Numbered from the stretch's first letter, positions 55,735 to 64,000 are shown. The stretch is DNA of 64,000 bases from Muribaculaceae bacterium (GCA_017427945.1 JAFRRT010000007.1:1-64000); one strand, 5' to 3'. Notes: generated from the sequence alone by a model not told the origin. A program made the numbers and translations.

Positions 55735-56820
55735 ATGACCAAAACTCTTGTCGAAACTAAACCCAAATACCGCTATTTAGTCCTGCACGTGTTGTGTTGG
55801 GCGGTAGTTATTATTGCGCCACTGTTTTTCCACAGTTCCGAGGACTCCTGGCCCATGGTTTGGAACCGCTATGCACGTTCCCTTGGCGGAACGCTGTCGT
55901 GCATGCTGGTGTTCTATTTGAACTACATGTGGATTGTGCCGCGCTACATGCTCAAGAAGAAGGACTGGAAACGGTTCGTCCTCATCAACTTGTTTGTGCT
56001 GGTGCTGGCTGTGTTCTTTGTGGACTTGTGGCGCTGGATGTGTCATCAGCTGTTGCCCGATCTCATTAACGTGACACAAAATACGTTCAGGAAGAAGCCG
56101 CCCCGTGCTTCGGGCTATTTCTATCTGGTGGTGTGGAATATTCTGTGCATCGCGTTGGCGGTGGCAGTGCGCATGTACCAGCGGTGGCAACATCTCGAGG
56201 AGGCACGCAAGGAGGCCGAGACTGCACGCGCCGAGGCCGAGTTGAGCAACCTGCGCAACCAGCTCAACCCCCACTTCCTGCTGAACACGCTCAACAACAT
56301 CTATGCCCTCATCGCCTTTGACCAGGACAAGGCACAGACGGCAGTGGGTGAACTGAGCAAACTGCTGCGTCACGTGCTTTACGAGAACCAGCAGGACTAT
56401 GTGCCGCTGTTCAAGGAAGCCGACTTCATGCGCAACTACATCGAGCTGATGAAAATCCGCGTGACCGATAATGTGAAAATCGAGGACAACATCAATGTCC
56501 AGCCCAACGACTCGACTCCCGTGGCACCGCTCATCTTCATATCCCTCATCGAGAACGCCTTCAAACACGGCATCTCACCCCAGGGAAAAGGCGATATCAA
56601 AATCAACCTGTCGCAGACTAACGGCGACATCATCTGCGAGATCCACAACTCCTACTACCCCAAGCGCGAGAACGACAAGAGCGGCTCGGGCATTGGGCTG
56701 GAGCAGGTGAGCCGGCGCCTGGAGCTGATGTACCCCGGACGCTACACGTGGGAAAAGGGCATCACTGAGGACGGGACTGAATACTTCTCCAAAATAACCC
56801 TTAACACCAAGGAATCATGA
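55735..56820 (+). CDS. LytS/YpdA-type sensor histidine kinase
   Basis: 361 residues from the ATG at 55735 (a GTG at 55729 is in frame two codons earlier). Four transmembrane helices (about 15-35, 45-70, 80-105 and 125-150) with no large extracytoplasmic sensor are followed by a coiled-coil and the His_kinase domain: NQLNPHFLLNTLNNIYAL holds the phosphorylated H. The ATP-binding lid has FISLIENAFKHGISPQGKG and GSGIGLEQVSRRLELMYPG. It overlaps the response regulator by 4 bp (ATGA) and lies just after the exporter operon. Confidence 0.93.
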   Translation: MTKTLVETKPKYRYLVLHVLCWAVVIIAPLFFHSSEDSWPMVWNRYARSLGGTLSCMLVFYLNYMWIVPRYMLKKKDWKRFVLINLFVLVLAVFFVDLWRWMCHQLLPDLINVTQNTFRKKPPRASGYFYLVVWNILCIALAVAVRMYQRWQHLEEARKEAETARAEAELSNLRNQLNPHFLLNTLNNIYALIAFDQDKAQTAVGELSKLLRHVLYENQQDYVPLFKEADFMRNYIELMKIRVTDNVKIEDNINVQPNDSTPVAPLIFISLIENAFKHGISPQGKGDIKINLSQTNGDIICEIHNSYYPKRENDKSGSGIGLEQVSRRLELMYPGRYTWEKGITEDGTEYFSKITLNTKES

Positions 56821-57545
56821 TCATCAAGTGCGCCATCGTTGACGACGAGCCGCTGGCAGTGGAACTGCTGGCAAGCTACGTGAAAAAAATACCGTTTCTG
56901 GAACTCTGCGGCAAGTACAGCAATGCCACCGATGCCCTGCACGGCATCACCGAGCAGCCCGTGGACTTACTGTTCCTCGACATCCAGATGCCCGAACTCA
57001 ATGGACTGGAGCTGAGCAAAATGCTGCCCGAGAACACCCGCATCGTGTTCACCACGGCATTCGACCAGTATGCCGTCGACGGGTTCCGCGTCAACGCCCT
57101 GGACTACCTGTTGAAGCCCATCAGCTATGCCGACTTCCTGGAGGCGTGTAACAAGGCGATGCAGTGGTTCCAGCTCGTACAACAGCAAAATGAGCAGCCT
57201 GCCGCTACGGCGGCTCCTGCCGAGGAAATCAAGAGCATCTTCGTCAAGAGCGAGTACAAGCTGCTGCAAATCAACCTTGACGACATCCGCTACATCGAGG
57301 GCCTGAAAGATTACGTGAAAATCTATACCGAGCAGTCTCCCCATCCCATCCTGTCATTGATGAACATGAAGGCCATCGAGCAGATGCTGCCCGCCTCACG
57401 CTTCATCAGGGTACACCGCTCCTTCATCGTGCAAAAGAGCAAAATACGCGAAATCGAGCGCAACCGCATCGTCTTTGGCGACGTGTACATCCCCATCGGC
57501 GACAGCTACAAGCAGGCCTTCCAAGACTTCATCAACGCCCGCTAA
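56817..57545 (+). CDS. LytTR-type response regulator
   Basis: 242 residues. The receiver domain has the acidic pair DD in IVDDEPLA, the phospho-acceptor D55 in LLFLDIQMPE, T in TTAFDQYAVDGF and K in DYLLKPISY. The C-terminal half (about 138-242) is a LytTR DNA-binding domain: IFVKSEYKLLQINLDDIRYIEGLKDYVKIY and RFIRVHRSFIV. It probably controls its own locus or the neighbouring exporter, to be read from 9-10 bp direct repeats near promoters, which I could not identify with confidence. Confidence 0.94.
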   Translation: MIIKCAIVDDEPLAVELLASYVKKIPFLELCGKYSNATDALHGITEQPVDLLFLDIQMPELNGLELSKMLPENTRIVFTTAFDQYAVDGFRVNALDYLLKPISYADFLEACNKAMQWFQLVQQQNEQPAATAAPAEEIKSIFVKSEYKLLQINLDDIRYIEGLKDYVKIYTEQSPHPILSLMNMKAIEQMLPASRFIRVHRSFIVQKSKIREIERNRIVFGDVYIPIGDSYKQAFQDFINAR

Positions 57546-57580
57546 GCTGCTCGCTATGCTCGCAGTTTAAAGTTTAGGGA

Positions 57581-57613
57581 GCATCCGCGTTCGTTTTTTC
57601 TTGTCCGCGAATT
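57581..57613 (+). repeat. 33-bp direct repeat, copy 1
   Basis: Identical over 33 bases to 57895-57927. Core words: GCATCCGCGTTCG, a T-run, TTGTCCGCGAATT. Heptads GTTTAAA and GTTTAGG (57565-57578) lie just upstream. Confidence 0.8.
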
Positions 57614-57768
57614 TCGCGAATTTATCTAATTACTTTTGACCGTGCTGCACACGGAAAAACTTGTGCAAGTAGAAGGCCATGAAGTTTACTTCAATGGCTG
57701 AAGCGCCGCCAAGTTTATCAAAATTAAGCAAATTTAGAATAATCAACGTGAAGTGCTGATACTCAACT

Positions 57769-57889
57769 CCTCCCCTAAGATAGGGGAGGTGCCCGTTAGG
57801 GCGGAGGAGTATGACAGTACCGTTGAGAAATCATCTTGTAGCATCAACGCCCCCCGCCTTTCAGGCTCCCCCTCTAATCTTAGAGGGGG
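57769..57889. repeat. hairpin-forming MITE-like DNA between the direct repeats
   Basis: Stems CCTCCCCTA/TAGGGGAGG (57769-57777 with 57781-57789), GCCC/GGGC (57791-57802) and CCCCCTCTAA/TTAGAGGGGG (57868-57877 with 57880-57889). The rest of the 550-bp gap holds no gene; a 20-codon open frame ending near 57702 is too short to call. Confidence 0.65.
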
Positions 57890-57894
57890 AATTG

Positions 57895-57927
57895 GCATCC
57901 GCGTTCGTTTTTTCTTGTCCGCGAATT
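57895..57927 (+). repeat. 33-bp direct repeat, copy 2
   Basis: Exact copy of 57581-57613. The two copies bracket about 280 bp of hairpin-rich DNA, which suggests one mobile or recombined unit. Confidence 0.8.
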
Positions 57928-58095
57928 AGACGAATTATGCGAAAATATATTGTTAATTAGTTTAATTAGCCGACTATAAAATAATGGGCTGACGCGCTTC
58001 TTTTAGAAAAATCGATTATTTTTCTTGCGTAATCAAAAAAATATTACGTCCTTTGCATTATCAAATTTTAATAATGATTTTTTCATAATCAAGAT

Positions 58096-59241
58096 ATGGC
58101 CAAGGACAAGAAGACGAAACTCAAAAACCCCTTTGTAAGTCAGGGATATATCGGGCCGGAATACTTTTGCGACCGTCAACTCGAAACCGAGCAGATGCTT
58201 AACCACTTCGAAAATGGCCGCAATATTACCCTTGTTGCGCCTCGACGAATTGGTAAAACTGGGCTGATTAAGCATCTTTTCTATCAAATTGAGCAGCAGA
58301 ACAAGAATGCTGTTTGCCTTTATATCGACATTTTCGCCACCAAGAACCTGCGCGATTTCACCGAAATGTTCGGTTCTGCCGTCTTTAACGGCTTTGCCAA
58401 GCGGGAGAAGACCTTTCTTCAAAAGGCAGCTAACCTGGTGGGAAGCCTGCGACCGGTGTTTACCACCGACCCCTTGACCGGCATGCCCAAGATGGCCATC
58501 ACCGTCGAGCCGTCGCACGCCCAGATCACCATTCAGCAGATCTTTGAATGGCTCAACAAGAGCCGCCGCGAGATTTATATCGCTATCGACGAGTTCCAGC
58601 AGATTGCCAACTACCCCGAAGAGGGCACCGAGGCCCTGCTGCGTTCCCACATCCAGTTTGCCGGCGGCATCCACTTCATCTTCGCCGGCAGCAAGTTCCA
58701 CTTGATGGCCGAGATGTTCGGCTCGCCCAAGCGCCCCTTCTTCCAGAGCACCGAGATGATGGACCTCAAGCCCCTTGACAAGGAAGTCTATTACCGCTTC
58801 GCCAACGCCTTCTTCGAGAAAAAGCGCGGCAGCCTGGACCATGACACGTTCATCAACCTGTATGACCGTTTTGAGGGACACACCTGGTATATCCAAAACG
58901 TGCTGAACAGGCTCTATGAGAACTGCCAGCACGTTAAAACCATGAATGAGGTGAACAGTGAGACCGTGCGCCTCGTCGAGAGCAAATCGCCGCAATACGA
59001 GAGCCTGGCGCAGTTCCTCTCCTCCAACCAGTTCAACCTATTGAAAGCCATCGCCAGTGAGGGCATCGTCGCCGAGCCCATGGGCGGCAAGTTCATCCGC
59101 CAGCACAACCTGCTATCGCCCAGCATCGTGCAGTCATCGCTGCGCGGCCTGCTCGACAAAGAAATCGTCTATCGCACCCCCAAGGGCTATATCATCTATG
59201 ACCGCTTCATGAGCATCTGGCTCAAACGCACCTTCGGCTAA
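58096..59241 (+). CDS. archaeal-type AAA ATPase (ATPase_2 family)
   Basis: 381 residues. After GPEYFCDRQLETEQM comes Walker A APRRIGKT (about 48-55) and Walker B REIYIAIDEFQQI near 165-178, with FIFAGSKFHLM as sensor region. The C-terminal part is a winged-helix-like domain (SNQFNLLKAIASEGI, SPSIVQSSLRGLLDKEIVYRT). Such STAND-like ATPases are common in Bacteroidetes, often several per genome, and have no established role. It stands alone after a repeat-rich spacer. The preceding box (CGTCCTTTG region) is a poor promoter match. Confidence 0.88.
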   Translation: MAKDKKTKLKNPFVSQGYIGPEYFCDRQLETEQMLNHFENGRNITLVAPRRIGKTGLIKHLFYQIEQQNKNAVCLYIDIFATKNLRDFTEMFGSAVFNGFAKREKTFLQKAANLVGSLRPVFTTDPLTGMPKMAITVEPSHAQITIQQIFEWLNKSRREIYIAIDEFQQIANYPEEGTEALLRSHIQFAGGIHFIFAGSKFHLMAEMFGSPKRPFFQSTEMMDLKPLDKEVYYRFANAFFEKKRGSLDHDTFINLYDRFEGHTWYIQNVLNRLYENCQHVKTMNEVNSETVRLVESKSPQYESLAQFLSSNQFNLLKAIASEGIVAEPMGGKFIRQHNLLSPSIVQSSLRGLLDKEIVYRTPKGYIIYDRFMSIWLKRTFG

Positions 59242-59306
59242 AAGCCGTTTTTAATAAATAACTATCAAAGCATTAGTATTTCTATTATAATTTTACATAA
59301 AATTTC

Positions 59307-59321
59307 CCGCCCGCAGGGCGG
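59307..59321 (-). terminator. terminator at the end of the membrane-paralog operon
   Basis: CCGCCC/GGGCGG stem with a GCA loop, and on the minus strand a GAAATTTTA tail, 30 bases past the last stop codon of the operon. Confidence 0.6.
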
Positions 59322-59351
59322 TTAATAATCGTGTGTGGATGTGCCGGCGGC

Positions 59352-59918
59352 CTATTTGTTGATGACCGAGGCGCAGATGTAAGCCAATACTGCTACCACG
59401 ATAAACGCAATGATGACAGCCTTATCAACGCCCGGAATTACCGACAGCATAGCAAACAATGACGTCTCCACTGCCACGATGCGGTTCAGCCGTGCGTTAA
59501 TCAGGCATTGTTTCATACTGTCAACCCGCCCTCGGCCGTAAACCCAGCCCATGGTACTATAGGCTAAAGTAAGCGTTACAATCACGGCAAGCGTGATGAG
59601 CGCCAACACATGAAGTTCTCCGTTGCGGGAAGTCAAGGCGATGATCCAGGCAATGATGAGAATGAATGCCGCAGCGGCTTCAAACGCCGTGGACTCCTTG
59701 GTGCGCGGCAACCAGTTGGGGACCACAGTGCCCTTCCAAATCTCTTCCTTCTCGTGGGGGATAAAGAGCAACAAGAACGGTATAAATGAGATAAGTGCCA
59801 AGATATCTAATGCCGTCCCGCTGATGACTCTCTTAACATAGAGCATGATGAGGGCAATCAAGACAATTGAACTGAAGCCAACCATCATGAAGAGGGCTTT
59901 TTTGCTTATCCGTTTCAT
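59352..59918 (-). CDS. membrane paralog 4, last gene of the SPFH operon
   Basis: 188 residues with about five hydrophobic helices. It belongs to a family of four tandem genes here: the shared segment is T-K-E-S-T-A-F-E-A followed by AWIIALTSR, matching TREGTVFEV/AWTIALVSR and TKEGNIIEA/AWVIALATR in the next two. The later MKQCLINARLNRIVAVETSLF aligns with KQVGLAVRMDRIMALI in the neighbours. It ends IVVAVLAYICASVINK, like the others. It is the shortest member, with no added domain. No known family is recognised. Confidence 0.8.
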   Translation of the reverse strand: MKRISKKALFMMVGFSSIVLIALIMLYVKRVISGTALDILALISFIPFLLLFIPHEKEEIWKGTVVPNWLPRTKESTAFEAAAAFILIIAWIIALTSRNGELHVLALITLAVIVTLTLAYSTMGWVYGRGRVDSMKQCLINARLNRIVAVETSLFAMLSVIPGVDKAVIIAFIVVAVLAYICASVINK

Positions 59919-59969
59919 CGTTTCCTGATTCTTGAGTTATAATTCAGTTTTTACCATTTGTTATCGCTC

Positions 59970-60599
59970 CTATTTTGCCTTGTTAATCAAGATGCGGAAA
60001 ACGATAACGGTGACAATCAACAAGGCAAATATGCAAACGGCCAACCAGTTGTAATGCAAAGCCGGAGTGACGTACAAGACGAGAAACACCGCAATAATCA
60101 AAGCCATGATGCGGTCCATGCGCACAGCAAGACCCACCTGCTTGGCATTGGTCAGTTTCCCCGCCAAGAAAAGAAAGCTTGGCGTGTACACATCAATCAG
60201 TAAAAATGCGATGCACGAGGTTAGCATGACCATATCGAAGATTTCCCGATAGAGGATTTCACCGCTGTCACCGATGAAATGACGAGAGACAAGCGCGATG
60301 GTCCATGCTGCAGCAACAAGGATGCCAGTTATGACCTCAAAGACGGTCCCCTCGCGGGTGCGGTCCACATTCACCGAATCGGGGTCGAATCCATCGTTCG
60401 ACATGAACGTCGTCACCGGGTATTTGTACAGGATAAACACCACCGCAGCAAGCGACAGGAACAGTATCGCAAACAAGGCCAGGACAAAAGTCAGACCACT
60501 CATATTGCCCATTCCCTGGAGCACACACAGGGGAATAATAACGATGGCCTCTAAAATAGCCAAAGCCCACAAGGCGTGTTTTCTGTCAAAAGGTTTCAT
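59970..60599 (-). CDS. membrane paralog 3 of the SPFH operon
   Basis: 209 residues with about six hydrophobic helices. Motifs shared with its neighbours are TREGTVFEVITG, AWTIALVSRHFI and TNAKQVGLAVRMDRIMALI, plus the end VIVFRILINKAK. A short soluble loop (FMSNDGFDPDSVNVDRTREG) lies between helices two and three and recurs in paralog 2. It starts 2 bp after the stop of paralog 2, so translation is coupled. Function unknown. Confidence 0.8.
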   Translation of the reverse strand: MKPFDRKHALWALAILEAIVIIPLCVLQGMGNMSGLTFVLALFAILFLSLAAVVFILYKYPVTTFMSNDGFDPDSVNVDRTREGTVFEVITGILVAAAWTIALVSRHFIGDSGEILYREIFDMVMLTSCIAFLLIDVYTPSFLFLAGKLTNAKQVGLAVRMDRIMALIIAVFLVLYVTPALHYNWLAVCIFALLIVTVIVFRILINKAK

Positions 60600-60601
60600 A
60601 A

Positions 60602-61240
60602 CTATTTCAGTTTATTAGTTAGGATATGGGCTATAATCGTGAAGAGTAATAGCATGTAGAGAGCCATTTTTTCAAGGAAGAAATGGGATATTGCCTGACC
60701 AAAGATGGCAGAGCATATGCATACCAAGGCAAGAATTAGAGCCATAATGCGGCTTAATTTTATGGCAAGGTTAACTTGCTTCATGTTTGTCAATTCTCCC
60801 ATTCCGATAATAGCACCAGGCTTATAGACTTGGACGAGAGACAGCACTACGCAAAAGGTTAATATGACCCAAGTGAAAATCTGGAAGTAGTTAACCCCTC
60901 CCTCGGCGTTGATGAATCGTCGGGTCGCGAGCGCAATCACCCAAGCAATAATGACCATTAGGCCTGAGACGGCTTCAATGATGTTCCCTTCCTTTGTGCG
61001 GGCTACATGGACTTTCTCTATATCAAAGCCGTCATGGACCTTGGATTCATGGGCCGGGTATTTAAGAATGATGAAAATAGAAGCGATGAAATAGAGGCTT
61101 ATCAAGACCGTACCAGAAACAAACATGGCAGCTTCGTTTACCTTGTCGCCATCCGTAGCGAGGAAGGCAGAAAGGACGATAAGCAGGAATGTGATCACTC
61201 CCATGATGCCCATGATCGTCGTTCGTTTAATCGGTTTCAT
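60602..61240 (-). CDS. membrane paralog 2 of the SPFH operon
   Basis: 212 residues from the ATG at 61240 (MKPIKRTTIMGIMGVITF). The shared motifs are KVHDGFDIEKVHVARTKEGNIIEAVSG, AWVIALATRRFI and TNMKQVNLAIKLSRIMALILA; the end is HILTNKLK. Its first 20 nt around the ATG are identical to those of paralog 1 (61235-61254 and 61971-61990), a direct sign of recent duplication. About six hydrophobic helices. Function unknown. Confidence 0.82.
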   Translation of the reverse strand: MKPIKRTTIMGIMGVITFLLIVLSAFLATDGDKVNEAAMFVSGTVLISLYFIASIFIILKYPAHESKVHDGFDIEKVHVARTKEGNIIEAVSGLMVIIAWVIALATRRFINAEGGVNYFQIFTWVILTFCVVLSLVQVYKPGAIIGMGELTNMKQVNLAIKLSRIMALILALVCICSAIFGQAISHFFLEKMALYMLLLFTIIAHILTNKLK

Positions 61241-61274
61241 AATCCTATGATTTTTTTGTGAATAATTTACATTG

Positions 61275-61976
61275 TTATTGTTGGTCGGTGGATTGATCAT
61301 TTTCAAGCGGTTTTTCCAAGTCTTCCAGGCTAGGATTAACATTCTTGATAGCCATATCCCAAATGAAAAGACCTATCAGGGCAGCAATCAATATGATTGG
61401 CAGAATTTTAACCATGGCATTTGACGGTAGCAGGTATCTGAGAGCATCGGACAGAACCACCAAAGCACTGACTAGCCCCATCACATGAATGCGGATGGTG
61501 TGCTGCTTGACCTGTTTAATTCCCAAGGGCTCCCACATGCCGCCATATCTCTTGGGCAGATAGTTGTCAACAAGACATAGGATGGCAGTAATCGTGCAAA
61601 TCACGACATTATAGGATCCGTGACCAATACCCAAGCCGAGCAGGCCTTTCCTGATAATGAGCACCCATGCGATGAACAGGATGACGAGTGTCATCGAGTC
61701 ACAACACATTCCCGCAAGGGTGGGTCTCAATTGGATGGTCCGGCTCACGTGATCGTCTATTGCATTGTCATTACCACCAGCCTTGCCTGATTGCTCCTGG
61801 CCATGTTTGCGCGATTTCCAGATTTTTAAGACATTGACAATGACTCCAACTACACAGATAGTGGCCAGCGTGTTGAAAAGAAAACTATCGATGAAGCCAT
61901 TGTGGCGCAAATAGTATAGCCCCGACGCAAGAAGCAACGAGAGGCAAATCATTACTATTGGTTTGGAATCTTTCAT
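61275..61976 (-). CDS. membrane paralog 1 of the SPFH operon, most divergent
   Basis: 233 residues from the ATG at 61976. It keeps the family plan of about six helices, the IKQVKQHTIRIHVMGLVSAL segment matching the KQVxxAxxxxRI motif, and a charged C-terminal tail (SLEDLEKPLENDQSTDQ) lacking in the others. The T-R-E-x motif is replaced by QLRPTLAGMCCDSM, and AWVLIIRKG stands for AWxIALxSR. It is separated from the ribbon-helix-helix gene by 69 bp. Confidence 0.8.
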   Translation of the reverse strand: MKDSKPIVMICLSLLLASGLYYLRHNGFIDSFLFNTLATICVVGVIVNVLKIWKSRKHGQEQSGKAGGNDNAIDDHVSRTIQLRPTLAGMCCDSMTLVILFIAWVLIIRKGLLGLGIGHGSYNVVICTITAILCLVDNYLPKRYGGMWEPLGIKQVKQHTIRIHVMGLVSALVVLSDALRYLLPSNAMVKILPIILIAALIGLFIWDMAIKNVNPSLEDLEKPLENDQSTDQQ

Positions 61977-62045
61977 AATCCTATGATTTTCTGGTTGATA
62001 ATGCATTGCTGGCGCTCATGAAATCGCACATCTTGCATGGCTTTG

Positions 62046-62255
62046 TCAATCATTGCTGCCATTGTCGTCGGTTTGGCTATCGGGATTGGTTTTCTTCTTT
62101 TTGGGCAGACGGCGGGCCTTGCGCAGCGCCTCGGTGATGATCCACTGCAACTGGCCGTTGGTGGAACGGAACTCGTCGGCTGCCCATTTTTCAATGGCAT
62201 CCATCGTGTCGCTGTCGACACGCAGGATGAAACTCTTTGTGGCTTTCTTTGCCAT
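62046..62255 (-). CDS. Arc-like ribbon-helix-helix DNA-binding protein
   Basis: 69 residues. MAKKATKSFILRVDSDTMDAIEKWAADEFRSTNGQLQWIITEALRKA is a ribbon-helix-helix domain of the Arc/MetJ type: a beta strand (SFILRV) and two helices; the G-Q-L-Q start of the second helix is typical. A short basic, then acidic tail follows. Such proteins usually repress their own operon. From memory, a pair of an SPFH protein and an Arc-like protein is conserved in Bacteroidetes; here four membrane genes follow. Heptad repeats lie in its 5' leader. Confidence 0.88.
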   Translation of the reverse strand: MAKKATKSFILRVDSDTMDAIEKWAADEFRSTNGQLQWIITEALRKARRLPKKKKTNPDSQTDDNGSND

Positions 62256-62316
62256 AGTCTGCAGGTTGTTTGATTGGTTTGTTCTTTTGGTTTAGAGTCT
62301 AGAAGGTGAAATCACC

Positions 62317-62344
62317 TCTAAACCCTAAACCTTAAACTCTAAAC
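62317..62344 (-). repeat. four tandem heptads before the ribbon-helix-helix gene
   Basis: On the minus strand GTTTAGA, GTTTAAG, GTTTAGG, GTTTAGA without interruption, in the gap between the SPFH gene and the RHH gene. A flanking copy of the motif in opposite orientation (62289-62297) would let it fold. Confidence 0.8.
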
Positions 62345-62368
62345 CTTCTGTTTCGGCGAAACAGGAAT

Positions 62369-63337
62369 TTACTGATTCAGCGTGCCGGTGTTGACCACGG
62401 GCTGAGCCTGTTCGTCGGCGCACAGGACAACAAGCAGGTTGCTCACCATGGCGGCTTTCTTGTCGTCGTCGAGTTCAACAATCTCCTCGCTCGATAGCTT
62501 GTCAAGGGCCATCTTGACCATGCTCACGGCGCCCTCGACGATCTTCTCGCGGGCCGTGATGATGGCGCTGGCCTGCTGGCGGCGCAACATCACGGCAGCA
62601 ATCTCGGGAGCATAGGCCAGATAGTTGATGCGGGCCTCAACGACCTCGATACCGGCGAGCGACAGGCGCTCGTTGAGCTTGGCCTCGAGCTGCTCGGTGA
62701 TCTCGTCACCACCCGAGCGCAAGGTCAGTTCCTTGGTATTCTCGTCGTTGTCGTCATAGGCATACTGTCCGGCAACCTGCCTCAAGGCGGCATAGCTCTG
62801 GACGCTCACGAAGTTCTCCAGGGCGTGCATCAGACCCTTGGTGTCGCCACCGATGCTGCCCGTAGTCGAAGCCATCGTCTGGGAATCCACTTCAAACAGG
62901 GCCTTATAGGTATCCTTCAATCTCCAAACCAGTACCAGACCTATCATCACGGGGTTACCCACCTTGTCGTTGACCTTGATGGGCTCGGCGTCGAGGTTGC
63001 GGGCACGCAGCGATACCTTCTTGGTGCTATAGAAAGGATTAATCCAATAGAATCCCGTGCGCGTGAATGTACCGCTGTATTTACCGAACCAGGTGGTCAC
63101 CCTGGCGGTATTGGGTTCCAGCATCAGGAATCCACCCAAAATCAGAATTTCGCAGATTGCCAAAATAATGCTAATTGCCATCAGCACACCGGCAAGCCAG
63201 CCGTGGTTAGGCATTTCAAACAAGACGATGCTCTTATAGACTCCCCACACGGCAAGAACCGGCAACAGCAAAGCGACGAACAGCATGAAGAAGCCATTCA
63301 TGGTTACACCCTTGAAATTAAATTCCTTTGTTTCCAT
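62369..63337 (-). CDS. SPFH/Band 7 domain protein
   Basis: 322 residues from the ATG at 63337; the longer frame reaches into the promoter. Two hydrophobic helices at the start (about 14-37 and 45-70) anchor it. The SPFH domain runs from about 75 to 255: [40 protein letters not shown], then [41 protein letters not shown]. Such proteins form membrane-associated oligomers that organise microdomains and partner proteins. It is the first gene of the six-gene minus-strand operon and could scaffold the four membrane proteins encoded after it, which is inference. Confidence 0.9.
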   Translation of the reverse strand: METKEFNFKGVTMNGFFMLFVALLLPVLAVWGVYKSIVLFEMPNHGWLAGVLMAISIILAICEILILGGFLMLEPNTARVTTWFGKYSGTFTRTGFYWINPFYSTKKVSLRARNLDAEPIKVNDKVGNPVMIGLVLVWRLKDTYKALFEVDSQTMASTTGSIGGDTKGLMHALENFVSVQSYAALRQVAGQYAYDDNDENTKELTLRSGGDEITEQLEAKLNERLSLAGIEVVEARINYLAYAPEIAAVMLRRQQASAIITAREKIVEGAVSMVKMALDKLSSEEIVELDDDKKAAMVSNLLVVLCADEQAQPVVNTGTLNQ

Positions 63338-63388
63338 AATCGTAAAAGTTGAAAAGGTTATTATTAAATTGATATCATTTTGATATCG

Positions 63389-63396
63389 CAAAGATA
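63389..63396 (-). promoter_or_regulatory. -7 box for the SPFH operon
   Basis: Minus strand TATCTTTG, perfect, 52 bp before the SPFH ATG. A GATATCA-containing palindromic stretch lies just downstream of it (63370-63386). Confidence 0.65.
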
Positions 63397-63510
63397 TATA
63401 CAAATCTTGTTCCCTTGTATATACTTTTTCCGCTTTTAACAATAATTTAACACAAATAGTTAAAGAATATAAAAATTTGACTTAAAGTGGTGAGATTGTG
63501 GCAAAAACTG

Positions 63511-63518
63511 TATTTTTG
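63511..63518 (+). promoter_or_regulatory. -7 box for the last complete gene
   Basis: TATTTTTG, perfect, 45 bp before the ATG at 63563. Confidence 0.6.
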
Positions 63519-63562
63519 TCACATTACAAACTGTCCCCAGTGGACGCAAAACTCGTGTAGTT

Positions 63563-63919
63563 ATGAAAAAGTTTCTGACATTCTTGATTATTTTGGCTGT
63601 GATCATGTACTTCACACGCCCCGGTGCCGAGAAGCACAAAGAAGCCATCGCCGACAAAATCGTCAAGGCGACCGCCGACGGCGGACTGGACAGCACTGCC
63701 ATTGTGTGCTGGGACTTTGAAGGAAAGAACGAGGAATTACTCAAGCAGGCTAAAGAAAAGCCCGAAGAAGCCCGTAAAGCCATTGCCGAGGAAATCGGTA
63801 AGACACTGACGCTAAAAAACTTCTGGCTGTGCAACGTGGGCACCGTCAACTACAACGGCAAGCAGCAGAACGTATCACTCGGTATGTTCGGGCACGTTTT
63901 TTGCACAGGGGTGAAATGA
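63563..63919 (+). CDS. small secreted or membrane protein, DUF4359-like
   Basis: 118 residues. A hydrophobic start (KKFLTFLIILAVIMYFT) and the following RPGAEKHKEAIADKI resemble the N-P-x-x-x-x-Y region of DUF4359, and the end SLGMFGHVFCTG matches that family's G-x-F-G-x-F motif. This assignment is from memory of the family pattern and is tentative. The middle is a helical, charged stretch. No operon partner is evident upstream. Confidence 0.6.
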   Translation: MKKFLTFLIILAVIMYFTRPGAEKHKEAIADKIVKATADGGLDSTAIVCWDFEGKNEELLKQAKEKPEEARKAIAEEIGKTLTLKNFWLCNVGTVNYNGKQQNVSLGMFGHVFCTGVK

Positions 63920-63977
63920 GCTTTTAGCTTTTAACTATCTAGACAGGAATTTACATTAAAACAAGAGTAAAGAGATT

Positions 63978-64000
63978 ATGGAATTTCACATGATTAAAAA
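63978..64000 (+). CDS. possible start of the next gene, cut by the window end
   Basis: An ATG followed by EFHMIK, seven codons before the window ends. There is no other support. Confidence 0.25.

Overview
The window is a chromosomal segment of a Bacteroidales bacterium, most likely a gut Muribaculaceae- or Prevotellaceae-like lineage. Support comes from many copies of the Bacteroidetes -7 promoter box (TAnnTTTG) in front of genes, near absence of Shine-Dalgarno sites, Bacteroidetes-restricted families (DUF4270, DUF4105, DUF3843, the half-length GT5 protein), type IX secretion signals, and dockerin-tailed secreted proteins. No prophage, plasmid, rRNA or CRISPR array was seen.

Layout. 1-5.5 kb: 3' part of pyruvate:ferredoxin oxidoreductase, then small envelope genes including an L,D-transpeptidase. 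5.6-8.3 kb: a two-gene cassette of an EcoRI-type adenine methyltransferase and a DUF262-HNH nuclease, preceded by a strongly folded leader. 8.4-15.5 kb: glutamine synthetase; a dockerin protein; an operon for a fucose-type permease, a mutarotase and a nucleotidyltransferase-GHMP kinase fusion; and trpB2 behind a ribosome-mediated attenuator with a WWW leader peptide. 15.7-19.5 kb: a HerA-like ATPase, an XRE regulator and a 1.4 kb AT-rich gene desert. 19.6-24.8 kb: operon of a T9SS cargo protein, a lytic transglycosylase and uvrA. 25-31.7 kb: a C_GCAxxG protein, then the rod-shape cluster mreB-mreC-mreD-mrdA-rodA. 31.7-43.3 kb: an orphan Imm32-like protein, a lipoprotein, DUF4105, secA, DUF3843, tRNA-Thr, DUF4270, GT5 half protein, GH53 galactanase, tRNA-Pro and fbaA. 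43.4-50.7 kb: a second dockerin protein, speA-truA, rplU-rpmA, a secreted protein and a DUF1232 protein. 50.9-57.5 kb: a TolC/MacA/MacB efflux operon followed by a LytS/LytR-type two-component pair. 57.5-64 kb: repeat-rich spacer, an AAA ATPase, and a minus-strand operon of SPFH protein, ribbon-helix-helix protein and four tandem paralogous membrane proteins.

The strongest unusual signals are the trp attenuator in front of a stand-alone trpB2, the mutually exclusive 17-bp pairings in the leader of the methyltransferase/DUF262 cassette, the kinase-nucleotidyltransferase fusion, the SPFH/RHH/membrane-paralog operon, and exact 7-nt-period repeat arrays placed in gaps inside operons.
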